Notes under the pieces: model-generated | Told to the model about the DNA's origin: nothing | What the model saw: the letters and a program-made list of their open reading frames with translations, nothing else | The model's database searches: none | DNA from: Cristatella mucedo | Taxonomy: Eukaryota > Bryozoa > Phylactolaemata > Cristatellidae | NCBI GenBank assembly: GCA_009760855.2 | Contig: WPIO01000011.1 | Span: 2,530,501 to 2,594,500, forward strand | DNA: 64,000 bases | Direction of reading: 5' to 3' | Program-made: the position numbers and the translations under genes | In this document: in pieces, positions 10,221 to 20,724 of the stretch | Numbering within the stretch: position 1 is the first letter of the stretch | Layout: every line of letters starts with the position of its first letter

Positions 10221-10333
10221 AATATTTAATAATTATTCTTTATTTATTCATTTAATAATATACACACACTATATATATATATAGTGTGTGTGTTTGTGTA
10301 TTATTAAATAAATAAAGAATAATTATTAAATAT
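9993..10333. repeat. (AT)n microsatellite plus long imperfect palindrome
   Basis: Alternating AT, with GT/AG interruptions, runs 9993-10218. From 10221 a sequence reading aatatttaataattattctt is mirrored as its reverse complement up to about 10333 (aagaataattattaaatat), around a tatata/acacac centre near 10276. Arms are about 55 nt with small indels. Likely cruciform-forming, and a probable MITE-like or replication-slippage product. Confidence 0.8.
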
Positions 10334-10344
10334 GTTGTTTATTA

Positions 10345-10950
10345 ACATACTCATTATATATTATATTTATTTATAGACAATCTATATATATCCTGTTCTA
10401 GAACAATAAAATAATGGAGCCTCCAACTTTCCCGGTTTCTTTTCCCTACTCGGTCGAAGCCCTCGGTTATTGGGCGATCGACCTCCACTGAGGCACCCTG
10501 AATGCGAATCTTCGTCGTCAGGCTAGCCTGGCATCCAGGACCCTGAGCGATGGTGGGTTCAAATTCATTGAAGGGGTGGCAGAAGTGGCGTCTGGCTTGT
10601 GTACTGTAGGTTGCTGCTTGCTTGGTATCCCAAACGTACAGGCTGGGATGGATGAATTTTATTGACCGACGGATGGACAAGTGGAGGGTTGGACGGACGC
10701 CCAGTAGCACTGGCGATGAATGTGCTGACTTTAAACGTGGCACTCATGTTCTCATAGGCTGTGCAGCAGTTCTAGCATATGTAAAACGCCTAGGAAAAGG
10801 CGAGATTGCATAATTGTGTTGCAGTGCGGATGGCTAGAAGCATGGAGCAAGAAAATTAAGAGACCCAAAAGTGAATGACAAAATCTTCAAATCGATGTGC
10901 TGCTTGATGGGAAGCCAGTGCACGTCAGTGCAACGTTCACAACAAACAAC
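10345..10950 (-). mobile_element. Degenerate LINE-A and tail debris
   Basis: A tail-like gcatatgtaaaacgcctagg occurs on the plus strand near 10776. At 10860-10945 the minus-oriented RT C-terminus is visible (acccaaaagtgaatgacaaa and tgggaagccagtgcacgtca, equivalent to the intact stretch near 43420). Frames are broken. The rest of the interval is unassigned. Confidence 0.5.
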
Positions 10951-12125
10951 AACGCTAGCTTCCGAGGTTTGCTCGAGCTGTCTTGCAGAGGATTACTTGT
11001 CTATCGCGGCTGTCGCAGCGTCTCGGGTCAGCTGAAACATTCGAGAATGCAGCTGCTCGAAAGAAGAACTGCTCGAGTACCGGTCGGAATGGATGCTAGC
11101 ACACCCACTGCCTGCAGGTTTCGGTGAGGACACAGTCGGGGCTTCGACCGAGAGAGCTGGCAATCGTGCAAGCTGTTGCTTGGACCAGTGACCTCATCCC
11201 ACTGTTCCGTGCTGTAGTGTCGGTCTTACCGACGTGCACACAAGGTGCAGCCCGACTCTTCATTGGCAGGTTAGAGTTTGGCAGCAGCTTCATGCTGTTC
11301 TGACCAGCTCTATCCGGAAATCAGGCAGTGACTCGTCGATCAGTGGACGCACATGCCTAGCATTTGTGTGGCAAAGGTCGTTTCACTACCTAGACATCAT
11401 GCAGCAGTTCCTTTGAATGTCTCATGTTCTAAAAACGTCTTTGCAGTAGCTTGAGGACTGCTACGCTGCTGGCCGGACGGCGACAGTACGGGCTGGAGCA
11501 GCAAAGCATCCTCGTATAGAATGAGCTGAGTCTGTCAGCTTGTATTTAATGCATTGCTGCATGATTCCCAGTTTTGCATATGCAGTCTGCTTTTCTTGTC
11601 TGACTTGCGATTCCGCACCTCGAATACAAACTATGAATATGAAAAACTTATATCATCCTATCGAACGGCATTTAGTGGCCAAAGAGCCTCATGGCCGGCT
11701 TCGAAGTGCTCGCTGCCCAAAGTCGTGCACCGGTCTAGTCCTTCGTCGGTTCTTTTCATTATCTGCTGCTGCCTGCTGCTCGAGAACGAAGAGCTGCTAC
11801 GGCAATTTCTCAGCTATTCAAAGGAGATTGTTAAATTAGCTGCTCTGATTAGATCTCAATCAGAATTCCACTGTGAGCAGGCAATTACGAATTGACTGAT
11901 CTCAGGATCTGGACACTAGAGCTGGACAGCAGTGAAGTGAGAGCAGGCTACTCACCGCTGCCTCAAGTTCGACCAGGAAAAAGAATTGAACTGCCTCATG
12001 CACATCTACGTAGCTGCAGCAGAGGAGCCACTGCTGCTCTCCCTCCGTTGCAGCGAGCAGTGCAGAATTGCCAGCTTCAAGTCTCGAACCCGTGACATGG
12101 ATCGAGAAGTGTGGACCCCCTACCA
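10950..12125. other. Intergenic, unassigned
   Basis: Several 60-110 codon frames occur on both strands, including 11540-11895 (+), without recognisable domains. A few segments (ctgctgctgcctgctgctcg) are CTG-rich. Decayed LINE sequence is possible but not shown. Confidence 0.4.
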
Positions 12126-12128
12126 TTA

Positions 12129-12460
12129 AGAATAATAACAATGATACATTTGTATAGCGCTCTCCCAGAACTTAATCTGTTTCTTGGCGCTTAACGTATG
12201 CTTTAAAGGAAGCATGATCACATGCTTAGTAATAGCATGCATCACGTTAACAAGGATAACATGGTTAGAGGTGGCATGCACGAGATCAGCATAGTTGGTG
12301 GCCGCATGTCCAGTGTCAGCACACGTAAGCACACAAGGGACGAACCACAAGGGCCCACTAAATGCGTGAAAAATAAGTGTGTTTTAGCTTCTCTTTAAAT
12401 TTTGTCAAGTCAGGGGATGACGTGACGTCAGTCGGAAGTAATTTCTAGGCTTTAGGCACA
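12129..12460 (-). mobile_element. LINE-A 3' end, antisense
   Basis: Tail (tagcgctctcccagaactta), 3'UTR (ggttagaggtggcatgcacg) and the last RT residues on the minus strand, diverged from the main copies. Confidence 0.75.
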
Positions 12461-12840
12461 TAATAATAATAATAATAATACAGTGGTGTTGCACCATCAG
12501 AGAACTTGAATCTCTTTCTAGGCACATTACGTGTGCTGCAAAGGAAGCATGATCGAATGGCTAGGGGTAGCATTATCAATGACAATAAGAATATGCTAGC
12601 TGATTTAACAGCCTCATCTGTATAACGACAGAAAGGCCTTTACGGCCATCACTACTGCTTGCAGTGGCACTACAGAATCACCCACCGCAAGATTCTAAGC
12701 CACGTCTTTCGGTCGTGAAAGGCAACATCACCAATGACAACAAGCACAACATGGTTAGAGGTGACATAGACAGTGTCAGCATGCAAATATGGTGGTTAGG
12801 GGCAGCGTGCATAGTGTCAGCACTCATACGTACACTCCTT
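12461..12840 (-). mobile_element. LINE-A 3' end split by a SINE1
   Basis: (AAT)n, tail and part of the 3'UTR occupy 12461-12594. A SINE1 interrupts, and the 3'UTR resumes at about 12721 (aacatggttagaggtgacat) to 12840. The join sequences atcaatgacaataag and caccaatgacaacaag look like a diverged target-site duplication. Confidence 0.75.
12595..12720 (-). mobile_element. SINE1 nested in LINE-A
   Basis: Minus-strand SINE1 with the gctagctgatttaacagcct end, gcctttacggccatcactac body and diverged B box (caccgcaagattctaagcca). It postdates the surrounding LINE insertion. Confidence 0.8.
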
Positions 12841-13470
12841 TACTTCTGGAGAGAACTGAAGCAACTTTCGCCCAGTCTCACTTCCACAGCTCTTATCAAA
12901 GTCGCCGTACTGAGTAGTGGCAAACTAGCTACAACCAATTGCAAGGCAGTCAGCTTGTACTTGCACCGCTAGTATGCTGTCACCGATTGCGGCAGGTTCA
13001 GTGTGCACACTGCAATGACACTGCTTCTGCCAAGTAGGCAGCCTGCTTTGTCATTCAGCGAATCTTAATTCGCTCTGCCCTCACTTCATGTTCACGCCGA
13101 CCTAATGTGCCAGGACTTGCGATGCAAAGTGGCTGTCTCTTTCCAGTTTAAATCCTCCCAGCCAGAGCTTCTCTCTTTGCCTCGTTAATTTCTCATGTGT
13201 CTTGGAGCTCAAGTACTTGATTGTCCATCACTCCTCGAGATCCTTATTCTCGAAATGGCCAGAGGGCTCAAAATATTAGCATCTCTAAAGCTTAATGGCT
13301 TCCAGTTGATCAACAGATACAGAGCGAACTGTTTAACGCTGACCCACAAGGCCAAGGCCACGGACACCACAAGGCCAAAGCCACGTCTTGGTTCCTTCAT
13401 ACCTAGCTGCACCAGTTTCAGCCTCCTCAGGTCCTCATGGACAATAAATTAGCTGTTTCATTCCTCTACT
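12840..13470. other. Intergenic, unassigned
   Basis: An 85-codon open frame at 13195-13452 (+) has no recognisable motif. A small direct duplication of aaggccaaggccacg / aaggccaaagccacg lies near 13350-13383. Confidence 0.4.
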
Positions 13471-13640
13471 TACAGACCGTTGGTCACAGAGGCAATTTTT
13501 CTGCAGGTCGTAGACTGTGGAGCTCACTTCCACAATTCTTTCTCACTTCCACAATTCTGCCGATTGGCACGATTTCCTGTGCTTTGCCTCCTCTCTAGCT
13601 GCCTTCCACGCTCTCGCGAGTCGTATCAGCCGATGGATGC
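13470..13640 (+). mobile_element. LINE-B C-terminal fragment (tentative)
   Basis: The frame reads TVGHRGNFSAGRRLWSSLPQ, comparable to the WNSLPQF C-terminal region of L2-like reverse transcriptases and to the copies near 39800 and 63260. Confidence 0.45.
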
Positions 13641-13867
13641 AAGCCCTTTCCTCTAAGCAGCCGGGCGAGCCTGCGAAAACCGCTTCGAACGTCGGGCTGG
13701 AGCTCAACGTTCGAGCTGCGTTGCGATGGCTTCGAGCAAGCTGATTCTGACCGGCCGCCGAAGCCTGCAAGGCATGCAGCCTCAGACTCAGCCGTCGAGA
13801 TCTCGTCCGTGTACGGTCAGCGACGACCGCAACTGCAATATCCCCCAGTAGCATTAACATAATAATG

Positions 13868-13990
13868 TACTGTAATTAATTTCTATAGCGCCCTCTGAGA
13901 ACTTAATCTCTATCCGGATGCTTCATGTGTGCCACGGGGCTCGAGCCCGCGAACTCGGTCATCACGTGCATTCATCGTGACCTCGGTCGC
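13868..13990 (-). mobile_element. SINE2, antisense
   Basis: A LINE-like tail (tatagcgccctctgagaact) on the minus strand is joined to a palindromic B box (ggggctcgagcccgcgaact) and a diverged tRNA-like head. Confidence 0.7.
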
Positions 13991-15030
13991 TCGGACTTCA
14001 AGCGATGTTGAAGTAAACGCGCCAGACTCGTTGCACGAAGGTTCAAGTCTCGCTCCTCCTGGAGTCCGAAAATGCGTCCCAGCCGCCGCAGCCACCGCCA
14101 CCGCCGGTTTCTCAAAATGCCTGCTGACGCAAAACCAGAGACGTCCTCTACGTTCGGACGACCGCTTCGGCGTACGTGCTCGCAGCCACTCGTCAAGTGC
14201 GGAGCGCCCTGGGCGACGCCCCCTCCCCCCGGTTGACCCAGTGGCAGCATAACCACAGCGAGGGCGGGGCGGGGCTCGCGCAGGCGCTCTTTGGCGGCGT
14301 TGGCGACGCATGGCGACGCGACGCCTGCTCGGCATTCGCGGGACGGTCGACGGGGCGCGGTAGAAGGCAACGGCAGCGGCTGCAGCCGATGTCCGACGCT
14401 GTCCGCACAGACTCGGCAAGGTGTCCGCTCGGGTTCGTATTCTCTAGAGCACTGCTGCGGCGACTGACCTGTGTCGGTCCGCGACCAGCGACTGCTCCGC
14501 CCGGGGTATGGCGGGCGCGCACGCGCCCGACGCCGGGCGCGTACCGCCCGGGGCGGGCGGGGGGAGTAGCCGGCAGCGGCGAGAGGGCGTCGGATCCTCG
14601 CGGGACCTCTGACGCGCTGCCGGCGTCCGTTTGTGAAGCTGCTGCCTGAGGTTATTGGCATTTCACACGAACGGACTATCGCCAGCGCCCGAGGCGTGCG
14701 TCCGAGCGCGGCTGCCTCGTCTGCGGGCGACGCCGGACGGCGCGGGTCGCGGCGCCGGCGCGGCGTTCGCCCGCCCTGCCCCGCCCTCCTCGCCCCCCCC
14801 CGGTCATCGCGTCGCGCTTGTGGCGGAGCCAACGGAAGCCGAGAGTCCCGAGTCCTGCGCAATGTGGGCGTAGGACTCGCGAATGCGCACTAGTCGCTGT
14901 CGGGACGCTGCGCACTGGGGCGAGCCGCGGGCCGCAGGCCGCCGCCGCCGGTAGCTCCTCGCGACTCGCTCGTCCGGCGCCGGCCGGCGGCCTGCGGCGG
15001 CCGGCGATCGAACGCTAGCCGCGGCTTAAT
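13950..15030. promoter_or_regulatory. CpG-island-like GC-rich block
   Basis: About 1 kb of very GC-rich, CpG-dense sequence (for example gcgcgcacgcgcccgacgcc near 14515) between AT-richer flanks. It has long overlapping open frames in several phases, as expected from low stop-codon density rather than coding. It lies 6.5 kb upstream of the first SSUH2 coding exon, which opens with a splice acceptor and therefore needs an upstream noncoding exon. A promoter role is inference. Confidence 0.4.
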
Positions 15031-15765
15031 GTGCGTGTGCACGCGCTGACCATTTCACGCCCTTTTATGCCTGCTCGTGGGCGATCCACCGAATTGTGGC
15101 CTTTGATTTGGGCCACTCACTACTCTTCGATGTGTATCAGGGGCGGGTCCTTGTTCTATTAGCGCCGGCCCGCGAGCTTAAAATGCGCCTCTGAGGACTT
15201 GGCGTGTAGTGCGGCCGCCCTGTATTCGCTGACCGTCGGCGCACCGTTGGGAAAATACATATTTAGAAATAATATTTAGAATAATAATAATATTTAGAAA
15301 GTTATTCCGGCGGCTGCGCGGCCTACAGCAATGCTGATTGAGTACTTGCACGTCCGCGACGGCTTCGTAAATAGGCTGCTTATCACGGAGCGCAGACTCG
15401 ATGTGCTCCCGTCCGAGAGTGGCTTAAGCACGTCTATGGCCTGCGCCCTTATCAACACTTTTCTTCGTCAAAGGACCAAGCTATAAATACACATCAGAGA
15501 GCAGTTGCCGCCAATCAAAGGCAATAACTCTTCAGTGGCTGGTCCGCAAGCAGACATCAAAGGGTCACAGAATGCACGACGCATGAACATTAGGCCACAG
15601 CTAGCCTCATTCGCAACGTCTGGTTGAGCGTTATTCCAGATTCCCCCTATGACCCAAAAATGGCATCTAATCGCCGAATAGCCAACTCTTGGTTGGAGTA
15701 GATTTCAGCGGTGCATGCAAGATTTCGACGCGACCTCCTCGTACTTCTTGCTTGTATCCTTCTCT
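15030..15765. other. Intergenic, unassigned
   Basis: GC content falls off here. A short AATAATATTTAGA tandem lies at 15260-15300. No exon or repeat family recognised. Confidence 0.4.
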
Positions 15766-15767
15766 GC

Positions 15768-15850
15768 TAATACTAATACTAATAATAGATAGATAGTTTG
15801 AGTAGCACCCTGAAGTGAGCTTAATCTCTATCCAGGTGCTCTACAGCTCA
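15768..15850 (-). mobile_element. SINE2 tail fragment
   Basis: The pattern agcaccctgaagtgagctta, then atctctatccaggtgctcta, is the minus-strand SINE2/LINE-A tail, preceded by a (ATAG)n/(AATACT)n microsatellite. Confidence 0.6.
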
Positions 15851-16305
15851 CTGCGAGAGCATCAATAACCAAGGGTCAATGCCATGCACAATATTGTGCT
15901 TACAGACACATGCAGAACGAAGACAGTATTGATACATTGGTGTTCAAAAGATCAGCAGATTATGACTGCGAGATATTGCGCGTTGTTTCTGAATTAGAAT
16001 GAGTAGGAGTATGTTATTTAGCAATCTACGTTTTGGCGGCACAAAGCCACGTACATCTTTAGTGAGTAGGGCACGTATCGTTAAGCCAAATAGTTCCGCG
16101 TGACCCTAGACGGCGTACCAGTTGCTTCTCGCTACGACTGCTGGCGCTAGACGCCCTTTAACCCTCGGTCGCTGTCGATTGGATTTCTTTACCTAGCAGA
16201 TTTGGATAATATTAAATTTAATATTAATATTAAATAATAATATAATTTAATATTAACATATATTGATAATATATTAAATCTATCTAATAATATTATTACC
16301 CTTAG
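15850..16305. other. Intergenic with AT-rich palindromic stretch
   Basis: From 16205 to 16300 the sequence is almost pure A/T with repeated TTAATATTAA-type palindromes, directly 5' of a LINE-A copy. Nothing else recognised. Confidence 0.5.
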
Positions 16306-16309
16306 GTAT

Positions 16310-17035
16310 TAACGTTTTTCCATGCATTTGTGACATCCCCTCTCGACTTCTGCAACTCACTGCTTACTGGCCTACCAGCATGTCCGATCAGGCGATTGCA
16401 GCTGGTGCAAAACTCAGCAGCTAGGCTTGTCTGTCGTGAGCGTCGCAGTTGCCACATTACTCCACTTCTCGCCGACCTGCACTGGCTACCAGTCAAGCAA
16501 CGGATTGATTTCTAGGTTTTGTCGCTCACTTTTAGGTCACTTCATTCTTTGGCTCCAGCCTATCTCTCAGACCTACTCCCCCACCAGGCCAAGCATCGTA
16601 CCACCTGCTTTTCGGAATCCAACAGTTTATGAATACCTCGTACAAACCTCAAACCCTTGGAGACCGTGCATTTAGTTCGTATGCTCCCAAAGCCTGGAAC
16701 TGCCTCCCGACCTGCGTCAGAACATCCCCTGACCTGACCGCATTTAAAAGGAACGCAAAAACACGCATATTTAGGACAGCATTTAGTGGGTCCCTGTAAT
16801 TCGTCCTTCATGTGCTTATGCGTGCTGACACTGTGCATGCTGCCACTAACCACATTTGCATGCTGACCCTGTGCATGTCACGCCTAACCATGTTATTCAT
16901 TTTGTTTTTCAAGCATGATTTTACTCACCATTTCAATTGCATTTCCCTTTGCAGCAAATGTAAAGCGCCTAGAAAGAGATCGAGTTCTCTGAGGGTGCTT
17001 TATCGAGTGCATTATTATTATTATTATTCATTGCC
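16310..17035 (+). mobile_element. LINE-A 3' end, long copy
   Basis: Frames read [40 protein letters not shown] and [19 protein letters not shown] (stop) then [19 protein letters not shown], with [17 protein letters not shown]. The 3'UTR and tail end in (ATT)n at 17010-17030. One in-frame stop and a small deletion near 16655 make it inactive. Confidence 0.9.
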
Positions 17036-17216
17036 GACGCGTTCGCACCCGTCGGCCCAAGCGCAGGCGCAGCCGCACTGCTGGCACTTGCTGCGAGTCG
17101 GCCATGATGACTTGCACAGCGACCAGCGCTTTGCTTTGTTTGCGCCATCAGAGCCGCCACAGCAGCAAGTTCGTGTCATTCGGTGCCGGAAGTGTCGAAT
17201 AATTGCCGACGACCCT
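17036..17216 (+). other. Open segment with a CxxC motif, uncertain exon
   Basis: The frame following the LINE tail stays open for about 60 codons to TAG at 17214-17216 and ends VRVIRCRKCRIIADDP. The RCRKCR core resembles zinc-binding CxxC motifs, but no splice acceptor in the right place or partner exon was found. It may be unrelated intergenic DNA. Confidence 0.2.
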
Positions 17217-18130
17217 TAGCAACAGCCATCTTACGCTAGTCTAATTGCTCGCGACAATAGCGGCGAGCAGTGCCTGCCGGAACAAGCGGAATATACTCCA
17301 CATTCGCTTGATTGAGGCAGAAGCACTGACGTTGGTATTGAGCGCCTGAAAGCTGAGGCCTCCGTGGCTCTGAAGCTCCGGCCTCCGTCGCTCCGTCGCT
17401 CTGTCGCTTGGCGCTTCGACAGCTGGAGCACATTTGTACGCCAACAGGCGTAAAGTAAAGGCCAAGCTGATTCGACAGCCTCATCTGCGTAGCTGCAGAA
17501 GAGGCCGAGCAGTTATCACTCCTGCTTTAAGCGGGTACCAAGGAGTCACCCCACACTCATGACAAGATCCAGGGGCTACAGTGTTCAACATATTAGTTTG
17601 ATGTCTAAAGCACACCTGTCTGGCTTGAAGCCACGAGTAAAACCGATCTCCTGTCTCTGGAATGGGGCTTTTTAAGGACTCAGGCGAATCTATTGCTGAA
17701 CTTGTGCGAGTTGAGAGCCGTGCTCAATCGTACTCGCTGAGAGAATTGCTGGATAGTTTCGTGCTGACGTTGCCCCGGCAACTGTGAAGTCAAATGGCAG
17801 CTCGATGGGCAGCGAGACTCGCAGCTGAGCGGCGTCCTTAGGAAGTACTCTGCATACCTGCCTGTTACTAGAGTGGGCTCAAAGCGTACAAAGCACACTA
17901 AGTGTACGAGCTCTAAGCATACTAAGCTAAGCGTGAGTCCAGAGCAAAAGTTGAATGAATCCCGAGTTCCGGCTAAAGGCCACCAGCATTGGGTTGAGAG
18001 TAATGCTGAGATTACTACGAGTTCGGAACTAGACTGATGACGACATCAGGATTAAACTCACTGCAATTAATCTTGGTGTCTAGTGCGACAAGTTGACCCC
18101 TGTAGCACAGGTGAAGGCCTTAGTTTACTC
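17217..18130. other. Intergenic with weak SINE1 relic
   Basis: A diverged minus-strand SINE1 is visible at 17463-17575 (gctgattcgacagcctcatc, then aagaggccgagcagttatca). A ctccgtcgctccgtcgctct short tandem lies near 17385. Otherwise unassigned. Confidence 0.45.
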
Positions 18131-18957
18131 TTCACTTGGTTAAATCGGTAATACCGGTGCCTAGCATGGCGGGAAGTAGTTCGGCTGGAGCCAGAAAATG
18201 AAAGGATCTAAAAGTGAGTGACAGAATTCTAATGTCGATGCGCTGCTTGACAGGGAGCCAGTGAAGGTCAGCAAGGAGTGGTGTGACGCAGCAACTGCGA
18301 CGCTCGTGACAGGCAAACCTAGCTGCAGAGTTTTGCACCAATTGTAAGCTCCTAATTGCACAGGCCAGTAGACCAGCAAGTAGAGATTTGCAGAAGTAGA
18401 AACGGGATGTAACAGATGCATGGAAAAATTTAGTATCCATGTCTAAGCATGCCCGAATTTTAGCAATGTTGTGTAGCTGAAAGTAGGCAGACTTTACAGT
18501 GAGGCTGATACGCTGTCTAGCTCAAGGTCACTTTAGACCAGGACATCTAGATTGAGTGCAAAGCAACACGAGATATGCTGGCAGAGCCCGTTTTGAGCAT
18601 TAAGGTTTCAATTTATGAGTCCCACTTGGTTTGCCCATAACTGGTAAGTTGATCTTACCGCCTTTTTTATTTGAGAAAGTTTGCTGCCATCCATGCGCAG
18701 CAGTACATCCAGAAAGGGAGTTGAGAAACTTCCTAGAGCTGGATGGCTGGAAAGAATAAAGCAAAGGTACAGCTTAGTGTAATCAGCATAGAAATGAAAG
18801 CTTATGCTGTACATGACATCGGAAAGAGAAAAACTATAACCCGTGAAAAGAACCGGACCTAGCACAGAGTCCTGATTTACCCCATACTTCGGTAGTTCGT
18901 CGGATGATCTTTGTCCGTTCCCATCAATACTCTGGATTCTCTCACTGAGATATGACT

Positions 18958-19090
18958 TAAAACAGCGGTTAAGGTGCTCGCCCCGACCAATGTCTGGCTA
19001 AGGTCGTGGGCTCGAGCCCCGAGGCATATGTGAAGCGCCTGAATAGTGATTAAGTTCTCGTAGGCTGCTGTACAAATGAATTATATTTAC
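18958..19090 (+). mobile_element. SINE2 inserted in the LINE ORF2 relic
   Basis: A-box-like agcggttaaggtgctcgccc, B box gtgggctcgagccccgaggc, then the LINE-A-like tail gtgaagcgcctgaatagtga and a terminal AT-rich run. It splits the RT palm region of the antisense LINE. Confidence 0.8.
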
Positions 19091-19271
19091 TTATATATAT
19101 TTTTTTAACCATTGTAGTGCAGTGCCAGTGATGCCCAGGTGAGATGGTAGGCGCTCGAGACGTACTTAGTAATCAATGGTATCAAACGCTGCCGAAAGAT
19201 CGAGCAAAACAAGCAGTGAGACTTTACCTAAGTCTGCATTCCTGAGAAGATCGTTATAAGCCGCAGCCAGT

Positions 19272-19443
19272 GCTGAATCTGTGGAGTGATTAGCTGAATC
19301 TGTGGAGTGATTAGCTGAATCTGTGGAGTGATTAGCTGAATCTGTGGAGTGATTAGCTGAATCTGTGGAGTGATTAGCTGAATCTGTGGAGTGATTAGCT
19401 GAATCTGTGGAGTGATTAGCTGAATCTGTGGAGTGATTAGCTG
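19272..19443. repeat. 21-bp tandem repeat, 8 copies, inside RT frame
   Basis: gctgaatctgtggagtgatt plus a, repeated eight times without visible mismatch, then a 4-nt partial copy. On the minus strand each unit encodes seven residues (SANHSTD). HSTD is the single-copy motif expected at this place in L2-like reverse transcriptases, so the array is an in-frame expansion of it. Confidence 0.95.
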
Positions 19444-20724
19444 TCCAACAGATTGGAGCTTGTTTGCTATGTTTTAAGTTTCAACGTAAGAGTTCAGCTG
19501 GTTTGTCACAACCGGTTGCAGTGCCTTTGGTTGGGACGATAGTTTCGAGACCGGGCGGGAGCTGCTCAAATTGTCTTGGTCTAGCATTGCTTTCTTCATT
19601 AGTGGCTTAACGACGGCCTTTTTGAAAGGGACAGGGGCACGATCTTGAGGCTAATTACATATTTATTACGTAAGGTATGCTTGGAAGCAGCCGATCTATG
19701 CATCGTAGAAGTAGAAATGTGGGTATGGCGTCTAGAGGACAAGTAGTCATATTTTATTTGTAAATGAATATCAGGATGATGTCACTAGTGGCCTCTTCGA
19801 ATGCAGACATTGATGTGTGCCTGGATTTGACGGAGGAAAGTCCCGCAGGGTTCTTATTGAGCGGCAGTGATGATATAGACGTGATGCTGCTACCTGAAGC
19901 ATGGACTCTCTGATCTTGTCTATCTTGCTGGTAGCTTAGGGATAGACTTTCTGATCTTGCCTTTCTTGCTGACAAATAAACTAGAGAAGCAATTAGCTTG
20001 ATCGCCACACGGCTCACTAGGTGAAGAGCTAACCTGAGAGCGGTTAAGGAGATAGTTGATCATGGGCATCGGAATTTTTAAATTGTGCATCAGTGATTCA
20101 ACAATATTTTTGTAGAAGCTTGACTTAGCCTTAGATAGATTGGATTGATATGATGTACAGAAGTTTTCATATGATTATCGGTGGAAATTCAGTTCTGATT
20201 TGGGTGTGCTTTCTCGAGCTTTCCCTTAGTAGACCTAGCTAGTTTACTAAATCCGGTAAACCACAGGCCGTCTGGGAGAGGGCTCACGAAGCGCCTAGTC
20301 AGAGGCTGAGTCTTTGAGCATGTCAGCTAGTGTCGTTTTGTAGCATTGTACGCGTGACGACAGGTCGGAAGGGGGATTGAGCAGCAGGGGCGAATAGGAT
20401 ATTCTCTCTCGGGCAGCATCGATGTCAAAGGTTGTCTGAGGTTCCACGATTCACAGGAGACTTTTGATTCGGAGGAGGGCGCATACTGTAGACTGAATGG
20501 GATTTGCATGTGGTCACATAAGCAGACTTTGGTAGTAATAGGTGACGACAGCATACAGTCGTTGGGGAAAATTTGGTTGCCTGTATGACCATTAATGTGA
20601 GTAGGGTCGTGCACATGAGCCACAAGAGAAAGCGAGTCAATTAGTTCACAAATTTGGCGCTGAAAGCGTCAGATAAGTTCGCAATGAATGTCAAAACCAC
20701 CCGCTACTAGAAAAGATCAAATTC

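Larger units (their letters stand above)
18132..20720 (-). mobile_element. Degenerate LINE ORF2 (L2/CR1-like endonuclease-RT), antisense
   Basis: Reading the minus strand from high to low coordinates: an endonuclease-end motif (VHDPTHINGHTGNQIF, near 20600); RT fingers (PVPFKKAVVKPLMKKAMLDQ, SSSRPVSKLSSQPKAL, near 19600-19480); HSTDSALAAAYNDLLRNADL and VSLLVLLDLSAAFDTID near 19170-19270; a YADYTKLYL-like palm motif near 18790; then VTSRFYFCKSLLAGLLACAI and [19 protein letters not shown]-like C-terminal residues near 18200-18400. Multiple stops and frameshifts; a SINE2 and a 21-bp tandem expansion interrupt it. It is the longest LINE relic in the window. Confidence 0.85.

Noticed and set aside
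13972-14862. 296-codon minus-strand open frame in the GC-rich block
   Set aside because: Arg/Pro/Ala-rich, with long open frames also on the other strand and in other phases. This is typical of high GC with few stop codons. No domain, no splice structure.
19272-19443. Evenly repeated 21-bp unit as a CRISPR array
   Set aside because: The repeats are directly contiguous without spacers, and the DNA is eukaryotic; it lies inside a LINE RT frame.
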